A stretch of 6,654 bases of DNA from Nanobdellota archaeon. Its GTDB lineage: Archaea; Nanobdellota; Nanobdellia; Woesearchaeales; GW2011-AR15. The notes beneath the pieces are model-generated. The model had not been told where the DNA came from, made no database searches, and worked only from the letters and a program-made list of their open reading frames with translations. The position numbers and the translations under genes are program-made. Of the stretch, positions 1 to 5,911 are shown in pieces; the first letter of the stretch is position 1; each line of letters begins with the position of its first letter. The stretch is taken from NCBI GenBank assembly GCA_018815145.1, contig JAHIYL010000253.1, positions 1 to 6,654 on the forward strand, written 5' to 3'.

Positions 1-93
1 GAGACAGCAAGAAAATTTGGATTTATATGTATTCAATTCATGAATCAGGCAGATATTGAGGCAAAACTGCAGGATTATGGTGTTGTTTTATAG
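1..93 (+). CDS. C-terminal end of a probable HAD-superfamily hydrolase (5' end outside window)
   Basis: Frame 1 is open from the first base to a TAG at 91-93 and gives 30 residues. The segment ARKFGFICIQFMNQADIEAK followed by LQDYGVVL resembles the extreme C-terminus of subfamily I HAD phosphatases/dehalogenases. There, an 'N-x-x-x-A-x-x-x-G' helix after motif IV is followed by a short strand and a final 'D-I-x-x-x-L-x-x-x-G' helix. The catalytic motifs would lie upstream, outside the window, so neither activity nor substrate can be judged. The next gene starts 100 nt later behind its own TATA box, so the two are probably separate transcription units. The reading frame is clear; the family call rests on a short tail and is tentative. 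Confidence 0.5.
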   Translation, partial: ETARKFGFICIQFMNQADIEAKLQDYGVVL

Positions 94-160
94 AATATCT
101 TCAACTCTACTGTGACTGGCAAAAATAACAATAATAATCACTCTTTCTTAATGACAACAC

Positions 161-169
161 TTAAATATA
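161..169 (+). promoter_or_regulatory. Archaeal TATA box for the gene at 194
   Basis: TTAAATATA is preceded by an A/C-rich stretch (acaacac) where the BRE would sit. Its centre (165) is 29 nt upstream of the ATG at 194. With the usual archaeal TATA-to-start distance of about 26-27 nt, transcription would begin at about 191-192, within a couple of nucleotides of the start codon. That predicts a leaderless mRNA, and there is no Shine-Dalgarno sequence before this ATG. Confidence 0.6.
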
Positions 170-193
170 CTGAATGATTCGCTGCTCATAAGA

Positions 194-886
194 ATGAGCA
201 AACAAACCTATTCAAGGTTCCATGATATAGTTGGGATATTAGGAGCTCTCATCGGGCACCAAGCAATATATACCAAAACTGTTTTTTCATGTGATCAAGG
301 AATACCCAATAATCTTGAACTCAATGTAGATAGGCTTTATTCTCTAATGGGAACCAAGGAACAAGAACTATCTTCAGGCAATAATCTTGAGATTATATTC
401 GGGGAGGGATATTCCGTAGATTCTGGACAGAAATCTCATGGATCAGGACCATACATAAGTGTCATTGAACCAAATGAGTCGTATCTACTGGATATTGATA
501 ATAAAGGGGTCCAACTGAAAATGGACATAAATATTGCCGGCTGCGACTATGAAATGGATGAAACTTATAATGGAAAAAAACTCACATTGAACTACAATGA
601 AATCGAAACCGCCAATCATATGTGTGCACCAACTGGTGACATGGGATTTGATTCTGTCCAGATCAAAAAAGAAATTAATTTTGGATCTGATCTGGAAAGC
701 AACGCTGAGACTCTTGCTGCTCTTCAGCTTGAGGGATTGATTGTTTTCAGTAGCAAGAATTCAAAAGTCAGTGTATATACAGGCGAGGACATAGGTTACG
801 CTCTAAGAAAACAAGACAATTTCAAGTCTAATATGAATTATGTTGCTATTGGGAAGAATAATGAAGTATCCAGAAAAGCCGCATGA
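194..886 (+). CDS. Hypothetical protein, 230 aa, no recognised family
   Basis: I do not recognise this protein. It is open for 230 codons with no competing frame and has a well-placed archaeal promoter, which supports a real gene. The N-terminus (residues about 11-27, IVGILGALIGHQAIYT) is mildly hydrophobic but too short and polar for a convincing signal peptide or membrane helix. The rest alternates short hydrophobic strands with Gly/Asn/Asp-rich turns (for example LEIIFGEGYSVDSG at 65-78 and LKMDINIAGCDYEMDE at 108-123). It is acidic overall, which suggests a soluble beta-rich fold. Cysteines are C33, C117 and C144, with no metal-binding spacing. The last part (160-230) is mixed alpha/beta and ends in a basic tail. 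The gene stands alone: the upstream gene ends 100 nt before it and the next promoter is more than 100 nt after it. Function is unknown; an accessory or recently acquired gene is possible. Confidence 0.7.
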   Translation: MSKQTYSRFHDIVGILGALIGHQAIYTKTVFSCDQGIPNNLELNVDRLYSLMGTKEQELSSGNNLEIIFGEGYSVDSGQKSHGSGPYISVIEPNESYLLDIDNKGVQLKMDINIAGCDYEMDETYNGKKLTLNYNEIETANHMCAPTGDMGFDSVQIKKEINFGSDLESNAETLAALQLEGLIVFSSKNSKVSVYTGEDIGYALRKQDNFKSNMNYVAIGKNNEVSRKAA

Positions 887-984
887 GTTTACTTTTGCTG
901 GAAGCAATTCTAATAGAAACAAAGTATTAAACCAAATGGTTGAATCTAATTATACCTAACATTTATATATGTGATGACTATCAA

Positions 985-1020
985 GTAATTAAAATTACAG
1001 AATAATTTTATATAATTACA
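985..1020. promoter_or_regulatory. Candidate operator: GTAATT-AA-AATTAC palindrome plus a repeated AATTACA flanking the TATA box
   Basis: GTAATT (985-990) and AATTAC (993-998) form a perfect 6-bp inverted repeat with a 2-nt spacer, just upstream of the operon's BRE/TATA. The half-site with one extra base, AATTACA, occurs at 993-999 and again at 1014-1020. The second copy starts 21 bp later, about two helical turns, so the two bracket the TATA box at 1006-1014. This would suit a dimeric HTH regulator controlling the operon. The region is very AT-rich, so chance is a real alternative. Confidence 0.3.
1006..1014 (+). promoter_or_regulatory. Archaeal TATA box driving the five-gene operon
   Basis: TTTTATATA follows a purine-rich gaataa where the BRE would sit. 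Its centre (1010) is 29 nt before the ATG at 1039, the same spacing as for the gene at 194. The predicted transcription start is about 1036-1037, so the first gene would be leaderless. No GGTG/GAGG motif precedes the ATG, which agrees. No other TATA element of this quality was noticed before 5869, so all five genes are probably co-transcribed from here. Confidence 0.65.
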
Positions 1021-1038
1021 TACATAATCCCATAGACA

Positions 1039-2481
1039 ATGACAAAAAAAATTCTGCTAATAAATCCTCCGCAGACATTCTACAGGGGATGCTGTGATTT
1101 CAATGTATATATCCCAACCAGTCTGCTATACCTTTCTTCTTATCTTAAAAAATATAATGTCGATGTTGAAGTAGAACTTCTTGATTTTGTTGTTATTGAT
1201 TTCAATGAGAAAATTATTGGCGATAAAATCCAGTATGGGACCTCGTTTGATAGAATCAAAGAGATGCTTAAAAATACTGATGCAAACATTGTGGCCATAA
1301 CATCCCCCTTCTCAACCCAGTTCCACAATGCAGTAGAAGTGGCAGAAATTGCCCGAAAGGAAATCCCTAATGCATTGATAGTGCTTGGAGGACCTGATGC
1401 ATCTGTAAGAGGAAAGGAAATACTAGAGAAAAATGACTGTTTTGACATCTCAGTTATGGGTGAAGGGGAAGAGACATTCAGCATTGTATGCAAAATTTAT
1501 GAAGGAGATCTTAATGACATTAAAAATGTAAAAGGTATTGTGCTCAATCATGATGGTGCTATTAAGATGACTCCAAAGAGAGATTATCTGACAAACCTGG
1601 ACAGTATCCCGTTTCCTGACTATGACCTCATTGATTTCAACGATTATTTCCATAATAAGCACTTCTATAGACAAAAGGCCAGGCATCTTGATAATGGCAT
1701 AGGCATTATTACCAGCAGAGGATGTCCATTCGGATGCATATTTTGCTCCATTCATATCCACATGGGTCATAAATTTAGGTCTCACTCTCCGAAATATGTA
1801 ATCGACCACATTGCATTGCTTAAGAAAAAATACGGCATAAATAACCTCAATTTTGAAGATGATAACCTAACATTTGACATTGTAAGATTCGAAAAAATAT
1901 TGGATATGTTATTGGCGACGAATGCAGACATAAAGTGGAAGACGCCCAATGCAGTCAGAGCAGACTTAATCACCAATGATATCCTTGAAAAGATGCAGAA
2001 TAGCGGCTGCACTGAGCTGACCATATCAATCGAGTCAGCTGATGATCATACACGCAACAGTATAATCAAAAAAAGACTGGATATTAGAATGGTTATCAAG
2101 GTCGCAGAGCACTGCAGGAAAATCAATCTACGGTGCAGGTCCTTCTATCTGGTCGGCTTCCCGGGTGAGACAATAGAGACCATGAGAAAAACATTGGATT
2201 TTGCGCTGGATATGTTTAAGAGACACCATCTTATACCAAGGGTGCATATGGTCACTCCTCAATTCGGAACCAAGCTCTTTGAGATATGCAAAGAAAACAA
2301 TTATTTTAGTGTGGATATCAATGAAAAGACTTTAGGTCTTGGGAACCAGCTCTATGGTACACCCCTTATTAAGACTGAAGAGTTTGATGAGACTGATATG
2401 AAGGACTTGATAAAGGAGTATGAAGACAAATACAGTAAACTATCACGCGATTTAAGGGCAATCCAACCCTCAATTTACTAG
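1039..2481 (+). CDS. B12-binding-type radical SAM enzyme (BchE-like class)
   Basis: This 480-residue protein has the two-part layout of the cobalamin-dependent radical SAM class. Residues about 1-165 form a Rossmann-like B12-binding domain: KILLINPP at 4-11, the IVAITSPFS strand at 84-92, VLGGPDAS at 115-122 and VMGEGEETF at 139-147. Like many of this class it lacks the DxHxxG lower-ligand motif of methionine synthase. The radical SAM barrel follows (about 220-420). It has the CxxxCxxC cluster motif C229-C233-C236 (SRGCPFGCIFCS), FEDDNLTF at 272-279, SIESADDHTRN at 330-340 and YLVGFPGET at 370-378. Known members methylate unactivated carbons, cyclise or rearrange substrates (BchE, Fom3, GenK, HpnP, GDGT ring synthases). 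The sequence does not say which applies here. The start fits the promoter geometry. It is the first gene of an operon with nucleotidyltransferase, reductase and kinase genes, so a sugar, polyol or headgroup substrate is inferred. The family is firm; the reaction is unknown. Confidence 0.93.
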   Translation: MTKKILLINPPQTFYRGCCDFNVYIPTSLLYLSSYLKKYNVDVEVELLDFVVIDFNEKIIGDKIQYGTSFDRIKEMLKNTDANIVAITSPFSTQFHNAVEVAEIARKEIPNALIVLGGPDASVRGKEILEKNDCFDISVMGEGEETFSIVCKIYEGDLNDIKNVKGIVLNHDGAIKMTPKRDYLTNLDSIPFPDYDLIDFNDYFHNKHFYRQKARHLDNGIGIITSRGCPFGCIFCSIHIHMGHKFRSHSPKYVIDHIALLKKKYGINNLNFEDDNLTFDIVRFEKILDMLLATNADIKWKTPNAVRADLITNDILEKMQNSGCTELTISIESADDHTRNSIIKKRLDIRMVIKVAEHCRKINLRCRSFYLVGFPGETIETMRKTLDFALDMFKRHHLIPRVHMVTPQFGTKLFEICKENNYFSVDINEKTLGLGNQLYGTPLIKTEEFDETDMKDLIKEYEDKYSKLSRDLRAIQPSIY

Positions 2482-2484
2482 GTG
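2480..2484 (+). promoter_or_regulatory. Ribosome-binding site for the membrane protein gene
   Basis: AGGTG, overlapping the upstream TAG stop (2479-2481), complements the archaeal 16S 3' end (CACCU) and lies 8 nt before the ATG at 2493. It supports that start and shows that internal operon genes can use Shine-Dalgarno initiation while the first gene appears leaderless. Confidence 0.55.
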
Positions 2485-2492
2485 CACATTAA

Positions 2493-3053
2493 ATGTCAAG
2501 ACATATATATAAACAGACAAACAGCCTTGTTTCAGCTTCAGTAGGCTTGCTAAATGCAAACAGGAAAAATATAATCCTAATGATTTTGGTATTCTTGGCA
2601 CTGACCTTATTGAGACATTTCGGAAATATCATTTATTTGATAGCTTTCATATCATCGGATCTGCTGACGGCATATCTCTACAGGAAATTCAGACTATATT
2701 TTCCGATGGATTTCATCATGGTCGGATTGGTATTCTGCTCCTACTATGTAACATTTGATAGTATGTGGATATTGCTTGCAGCTTATCTTATCAATAGGTT
2801 TGTTATGGGTCTTGCCGATATAGAGTTCATCATCAAATTCCTGTTGCTGATACCTATTGTTTTTTTGATCAGATACCTCAACACCATTCCTGCACTGATT
2901 CTGTTGGTCACAGTGTTCATAGTCAAGCTCGCCACACAGTACTTTGCAGAACTATTCATATTCCACACTAATAAGATCGATAAGCTTTACATCAGGCTGC
3001 TGAATATTATTACAGGATATTTTTTTTTGCAGCTGCTTACAACAATCATATAA
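2493..3053 (+). CDS. Polytopic membrane protein of unknown family, 186 aa
   Basis: After a basic, polar N-terminus (about 1-25) almost the whole chain is hydrophobic. I estimate six or seven membrane segments by eye: about 26-41, 44-62, 70-88, 90-105, 110-127, 131-150 and 167-186. Short basic loops such as YRKFR (63-67) and KIDKLYIR (161-168) would suit a cytoplasmic side. There is no soluble domain. I see no CDP-alcohol phosphotransferase signature (DGxxAR...GxxxDxxxD), no Wzx- or Wzy-like length and no nucleotide-binding motif. It sits 11 nt after the radical SAM gene and 13 nt before the nucleotidyltransferase gene, so it almost certainly belongs to the same pathway. It could transfer, flip or anchor the activated product at the membrane, but that is context only. 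A run of nine T (3020-3028) lies near its 3' end. Membrane character is certain; function is unknown. Confidence 0.85.
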   Translation: MSRHIYKQTNSLVSASVGLLNANRKNIILMILVFLALTLLRHFGNIIYLIAFISSDLLTAYLYRKFRLYFPMDFIMVGLVFCSYYVTFDSMWILLAAYLINRFVMGLADIEFIIKFLLLIPIVFLIRYLNTIPALILLVTVFIVKLATQYFAELFIFHTNKIDKLYIRLLNIITGYFFLQLLTTII

Positions 3054-3066
3054 AAAACAAAAGAAC

Positions 3067-3906
3067 ATGAAAATGGACAGTCTAGACGTCATAATCCTTG
3101 CGAGTGGAAAGGGAGAACGCATGGGAACGGAGACACCCAAACCTTTAGTAGAAATCACTCCAGGATTGACTTTGCTGGACAACAAGTTTGATGCTCTTCC
3201 GAAAAAAGTTGACATCGGAAAAGTCATAATCACTATCAATTCAGACCACAAAAAAGCGTTCCAGAATCATTTCAATGCGTGTAATAAGACCAGGTTCGAC
3301 TTCAGAGGATATCATGTCGAGCTCTATGTTGAAGATATGTGCCTGGGATTGGCCAAATCACTGGATAATGGGCTTCAGCAGGCAACACAGGACTATGTAC
3401 TTAACATGTTCGCTGATGCATTGATCCTACCAAATCAGCTTGATTATCTGGTCGAACAGCACATGATGAAGGGTGAGTCAGGAACGTTCTCTATGACACA
3501 GGACATCACCCATCCGTACAAAGCGACGCATCTGGATGAAGACGGACGAATCCTTGCATATGGAGGAAGAAAAGGTCACGTAATTGATGGCCAGTACATT
3601 GTCAAAAGAGATGAACTGATGGAAACAATGGAGGAGTTCAGGAATCGTGGAGAAGATCTGGAAGTGAAGAGTGAATATACAGGTACACTTCCCTACATCT
3701 ATATTCTAGAAACTTTCACTACAAACTACCCTTGTCATGCTGTCGACATCGGTCCAATGCTTAACATGAATAAGCCTAATGGACTTCAGATTGGAAGCAG
3801 GATAATAGAGAGGGTTGGGGATATGATACCTATTGATTACCATACTGATAGATCTGCTCTCTGGGACATTTACAATGAAGAACTGAAGAATGTAAGTGTT
3901 GATTAG
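3067..3906 (+). CDS. Sugar-1-phosphate-type nucleotidyltransferase (NTP_transferase family)
   Basis: This 279-residue protein begins with the nucleotide-binding signature of the family: VIILASGKGERMG at 8-20 (GxGxRM), followed by PKPLVEI at 24-30 with the expected lysine K25. EDMCLGLAKSL (89-99) corresponds to the 'LGTAxAL' base/sugar-binding segment. NMFADALIL (113-121) stands where 'GD(D/N)' normally lies: the metal-binding Asp is kept as D117 but the preceding Gly is Ala. A C-terminal DIG or W-D element is present, as VDIGPML (226-232) or ALWDIYNEEL (264-273). I cannot tell which is the true equivalent. The family joins NTP and a phosphorylated sugar or alcohol to give NDP-X and pyrophosphate (RmlA, GlmU N-domain, LicC). 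No left-handed beta-helix acyltransferase domain follows. The start is uncertain: ATG at 3067 or 3073, neither with a clear ribosome-binding site. The kinase encoded two genes later could supply its phosphorylated substrate. Confidence 0.88.
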   Translation: MKMDSLDVIILASGKGERMGTETPKPLVEITPGLTLLDNKFDALPKKVDIGKVIITINSDHKKAFQNHFNACNKTRFDFRGYHVELYVEDMCLGLAKSLDNGLQQATQDYVLNMFADALILPNQLDYLVEQHMMKGESGTFSMTQDITHPYKATHLDEDGRILAYGGRKGHVIDGQYIVKRDELMETMEEFRNRGEDLEVKSEYTGTLPYIYILETFTTNYPCHAVDIGPMLNMNKPNGLQIGSRIIERVGDMIPIDYHTDRSALWDIYNEELKNVSVD

Positions 3907-3923
3907 GAATAAATAGACAAAAA

Positions 3924-4766
3924 ATGAAAAAAATACTGATCATTGGGGCTTCGGGATTTCTCGGCAGCAAGATTTTTGCCTACCTGAAATCACAGGTTGA
4001 TTATTCAGTAAATGGGACGTACCATAAAAACAAACTCTTTGATGAGCTAGAAAAATTTGACCAGACTGACATAAAAGAAGTGAAGAGGTTGATGGCAGAG
4101 GAATATGATATAATCATCCACACTGCCGGAATCGTCAATTCTTTATTTTGTGAAAAACATGCAGAACTTGCTGAAAATATCCATGTCGGTGGAATTAAAA
4201 ACATTTGCAGATACCTTCCAAAAACATCAAAACTTGTTTATTTTTCATCGGATTATGTCTTTGACGGAAAAAAAACCGATGGATATGATGAAGATAGCAT
4301 CAAGCATCCTTTGAATGTGTATGGAATGTGCAAGTCCATGGCTGAAGACGTTGTGCTTGAGTCAGACAGGAACCTTGTCATCAGAGTGCCGCTAATATAT
4401 GGATTCAACAAATGGAACAATAAATACATGAACAAATTCTCCAGAAAAGAATTGCGCATCCAGAGCAATATCAGGACAAACCCAATATTCATTAATGATA
4501 TTTTTGAAAATATATTAGATCTAATTCAATATAGTGGAATAATACACCTAGGTGGTCCTGAAGTGATTACGAAAGAACAACTGTACAGTCGTACCGCAAG
4601 ACTTTTTAAGCTTCCTTCAAAACTAATAGAGGATGATAAGGCATCTAAAATTAAAGTCAATAAACCAATTAACTCAATAGTATTAAGCACAAGGCACAGA
4701 TTAAAACTCAGGCTCATCAGCGAAGCATTTGATATCATGCAGAGACAAAAGAGGGCAGCAGAATGA
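3924..4766 (+). CDS. RmlD-like NAD(P)-dependent sugar reductase/epimerase (extended SDR)
   Basis: This 280-residue protein has the extended short-chain dehydrogenase pattern and the usual length of dTDP-4-dehydrorhamnose reductases. It shows the dinucleotide-binding GASGFLG (8-14), IIHTAGIV (64-71), and YFSSDYVFDG (106-115), the counterpart of RmlD 'STDYVFDG'. The catalytic YxxxK is Y133-K137 in VYGMCKSMAE. RVPLIYG lies at 154-160, RTNPIFINDI at 184-193, and a substrate-domain segment IIHLGG at 206-211. Such enzymes reduce or epimerise a nucleotide-linked 4-keto sugar in the cytoplasm. No rmlB- or rmlC-like gene is in the window, so a true rhamnose pathway is not shown; another nucleotide-linked sugar or polyol is possible. 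It starts 17 nt after the nucleotidyltransferase and its stop overlaps the kinase start by 4 nt (ATGA), which implies coupled expression. An A8 run (4268-4275) follows the VFDG codons; the frame is intact. Confidence 0.88.
   Translation: MKKILIIGASGFLGSKIFAYLKSQVDYSVNGTYHKNKLFDELEKFDQTDIKEVKRLMAEEYDIIIHTAGIVNSLFCEKHAELAENIHVGGIKNICRYLPKTSKLVYFSSDYVFDGKKTDGYDEDSIKHPLNVYGMCKSMAEDVVLESDRNLVIRVPLIYGFNKWNNKYMNKFSRKELRIQSNIRTNPIFINDIFENILDLIQYSGIIHLGGPEVITKEQLYSRTARLFKLPSKLIEDDKASKIKVNKPINSIVLSTRHRLKLRLISEAFDIMQRQKRAAE
4751..4755 (+). promoter_or_regulatory. Ribosome-binding site for the kinase-like gene
   Basis: GAGGG, inside the 3' end of the reductase gene, lies 7 nt before the ATG at 4763. It supports this start. 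A second in-frame ATG at 4796 has GGTG five nt before it (4787-4790), so internal initiation is conceivable. The upstream start is preferred because it keeps the glycine-rich loop of the kinase fold intact. Confidence 0.45.
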
Positions 4767-5842
4767 CACCACTATTTGAATTGAAGGGTGGCTCAATGGC
4801 CACCCTAAGAGTATTTGAGAGAGGTGGAAAATTGATTGTCAGGAAATCCGCAAGTGAAGAAGGAATCAATAATGGCAAGACCAAACTCTACTACGAGGCA
4901 ACATATTTGAAGACCCTCAGAAAATTCTATCCAGACATAATTCCAGAAATACTCGAAATCAATGTGAGTGATGATCAGGTTGCTGTGGAGATGCCATATT
5001 ATTACGATGGCCTGACTTTGCATGATCTGATCGTGAAGACAAATATCTCGCAAATAGCAGGCAAAAAAATAATGTTCCATATCCTTGACTACCTCTTCAA
5101 CACTTTCTATAAAGTCACTGATACAGGTGTAGCTAATGAAGTTGTCAAAATCTTGTACATTAATAGGCCTAAAGAAAGGATTATCACAGGAATTGAAGGA
5201 AATTCAAATCTTAAGAGAATTAGCGCAAATGAGTCAATTATTATCAACAAGAACAGATATACCAATCCACTAATTCTTCTAGATAAGCTTTCAAATAACG
5301 AAAGAGTGCTTGAAAGCATAAGTCCAAGACATATCTACCAGACACATTTTGATCTTATTCCTCATAACATACTTGTTAATGAAGAATTACCCAAGGAATT
5401 CAAATTGATCGATCCCAGGGGTCAAGAAGGAAATTTGATGGCTTCAGACTATATATATGACATGGCCAAATTCAAGTTCGGATTCAGCGGATTTGACATA
5501 TTAAAGAACAAGAGATTCACGGTTCGGACCATAAAAGACAATGAATTTATTTTTTTCTATGATTATTCCAGACTCAATAAGCGATCCTTCTGGTCAGAAT
5601 TGACATTCATTGATTACATTAAAACTGAACTGAAAGACCAATGGATCACACAAGACGATTCTGGATGGGCCGAAAGGCTCTTATTGGCTGAAGCATCTCA
5701 TTTCTTATCAGACATTCCTTGCAGGATGATAAAAGAGGGTGACGATGATACAATGCTTGGATTCTTTTTGAAAGGGACAATACTTCTGAATGATGTATAT
5801 AATAAAATGAAAGTTCGTCACAACCTAAACATAAATGATTAG
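4763..5842 (+). CDS. Aminoglycoside phosphotransferase/choline kinase-like small-molecule kinase
   Basis: This 359-residue protein carries the core residues of the protein-kinase-like fold in the right order. There is a glycine-rich loop LKGGSMATL (7-15), the ATP lysine K28 in LIVRKSA, a helix-C glutamate E45 in YYEATYL, and a hinge-like VEMPYYYDGLTL (75-86). The catalytic loop THFDLIPHNIL (194-204) supplies D197 and N202. The metal-binding strand FKLIDPRG (213-220) supplies D217. ASDYIYDMAKFKFGFSGFD (227-245) follows. 'HxDLxxxNIL' with 'IDPRG' in place of DFG is the small-molecule kinase pattern. From memory, the IDPRG...D-x-x-YD(L/M)AK form is common in kinase-like proteins of capsule and nucleotide-sugar loci. 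A long region (about 119-190) between hinge and catalytic loop probably gives substrate specificity. The likely role is ATP-dependent phosphorylation of a sugar, polyol or amino alcohol before nucleotidyl transfer, as LicA acts with LicC. Last gene of the operon. Fold call is strong; substrate unknown. Confidence 0.8.
   Translation: MTPLFELKGGSMATLRVFERGGKLIVRKSASEEGINNGKTKLYYEATYLKTLRKFYPDIIPEILEINVSDDQVAVEMPYYYDGLTLHDLIVKTNISQIAGKKIMFHILDYLFNTFYKVTDTGVANEVVKILYINRPKERIITGIEGNSNLKRISANESIIINKNRYTNPLILLDKLSNNERVLESISPRHIYQTHFDLIPHNILVNEELPKEFKLIDPRGQEGNLMASDYIYDMAKFKFGFSGFDILKNKRFTVRTIKDNEFIFFYDYSRLNKRSFWSELTFIDYIKTELKDQWITQDDSGWAERLLLAEASHFLSDIPCRMIKEGDDDTMLGFFLKGTILLNDVYNKMKVRHNLNIND
4785..4806. 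repeat. GC-rich hairpin just inside the kinase-like gene
   Basis: AGGGTGGC (4785-4792) and GCCACCCT (4799-4806) are perfect 8-bp complements around a 6-nt loop, TCAATG. The loop contains the internal ATG at 4796, and one arm contains the GGTG that would serve it. It is unusually GC-rich for this region. It also encodes part of the glycine-rich loop, so coding constraint may explain it. If formed in mRNA it could modulate translation of the kinase, or mask the internal start. Confidence 0.4.
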
Positions 5843-5850
5843 GTCCCTCA

Positions 5851-5862
5851 ATATTTCTTTTT
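5851..5862 (+). terminator. T-rich archaeal-type terminator after the operon
   Basis: ATATTTCTTTTT begins 9 nt after the TAG of the kinase-like gene and just before the gpmA promoter. There is no preceding stem-loop, which is normal for archaeal intrinsic termination at T tracts. The tract is interrupted by a C, so termination may be partial. Confidence 0.4.
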
Positions 5863-5868
5863 CCGCAA

Positions 5869-5877
5869 TTTTTAAAA
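5869..5877 (+). promoter_or_regulatory. TATA box for the phosphoglycerate mutase gene
   Basis: TTTTTAAAA is centred at 5873, 39 nt before the ATG at 5912. Adding 26-27 nt puts the transcription start near 5899-5900. The leader would be about 12 nt and just include the AGGTGAT ribosome-binding site. TTTTATAATATT at 5888-5899 is a poorer choice because it would start transcription inside the gene. Confidence 0.5.
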
Positions 5878-5900
5878 ACCGCATTGATTTTATAATATTT

Positions 5901-5907
5901 AGGTGAT
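5901..5907 (+). promoter_or_regulatory. Ribosome-binding site for gpmA
   Basis: AGGTGAT is a seven-base complement to the archaeal 16S 3' end (AUCACCU) and sits 4 nt before the ATG at 5912, close but usable. It fixes the start, which also agrees with the family's N-terminal KLVLLRHGES. Confidence 0.65.
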
Positions 5908-5911
5908 AACA

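Noticed and set aside
962..970. Second TATA-like element, TTTATATAT, in the 887-1038 gap
   Set aside because: It is a decent match, but its predicted start (about 992) would give a leader of about 47 nt, while the element at 1006-1014 has the same geometry as the promoter at 161. Kept only as a possible minor promoter.
887..1038. Possible small gene or RNA between the hypothetical protein and the operon
   Set aside because: Only very short open frames and AT-rich sequence were seen. The candidate control elements near its 3' end account for what structure there is.
1140..1493. Antisense open frame opposite the radical SAM gene (with others at 1450-1809 and 1782-2024)
   Set aside because: It lies wholly within a gene with strong motifs, its Ser-rich translation looks like an antisense shadow, and there is no promoter or ribosome-binding site for it.
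3924..5842. Complete dTDP-rhamnose pathway
   Set aside because: Only an RmlA-like and an RmlD-like gene are present; there is no RmlB or RmlC, and the kinase and radical SAM genes are not part of that pathway.
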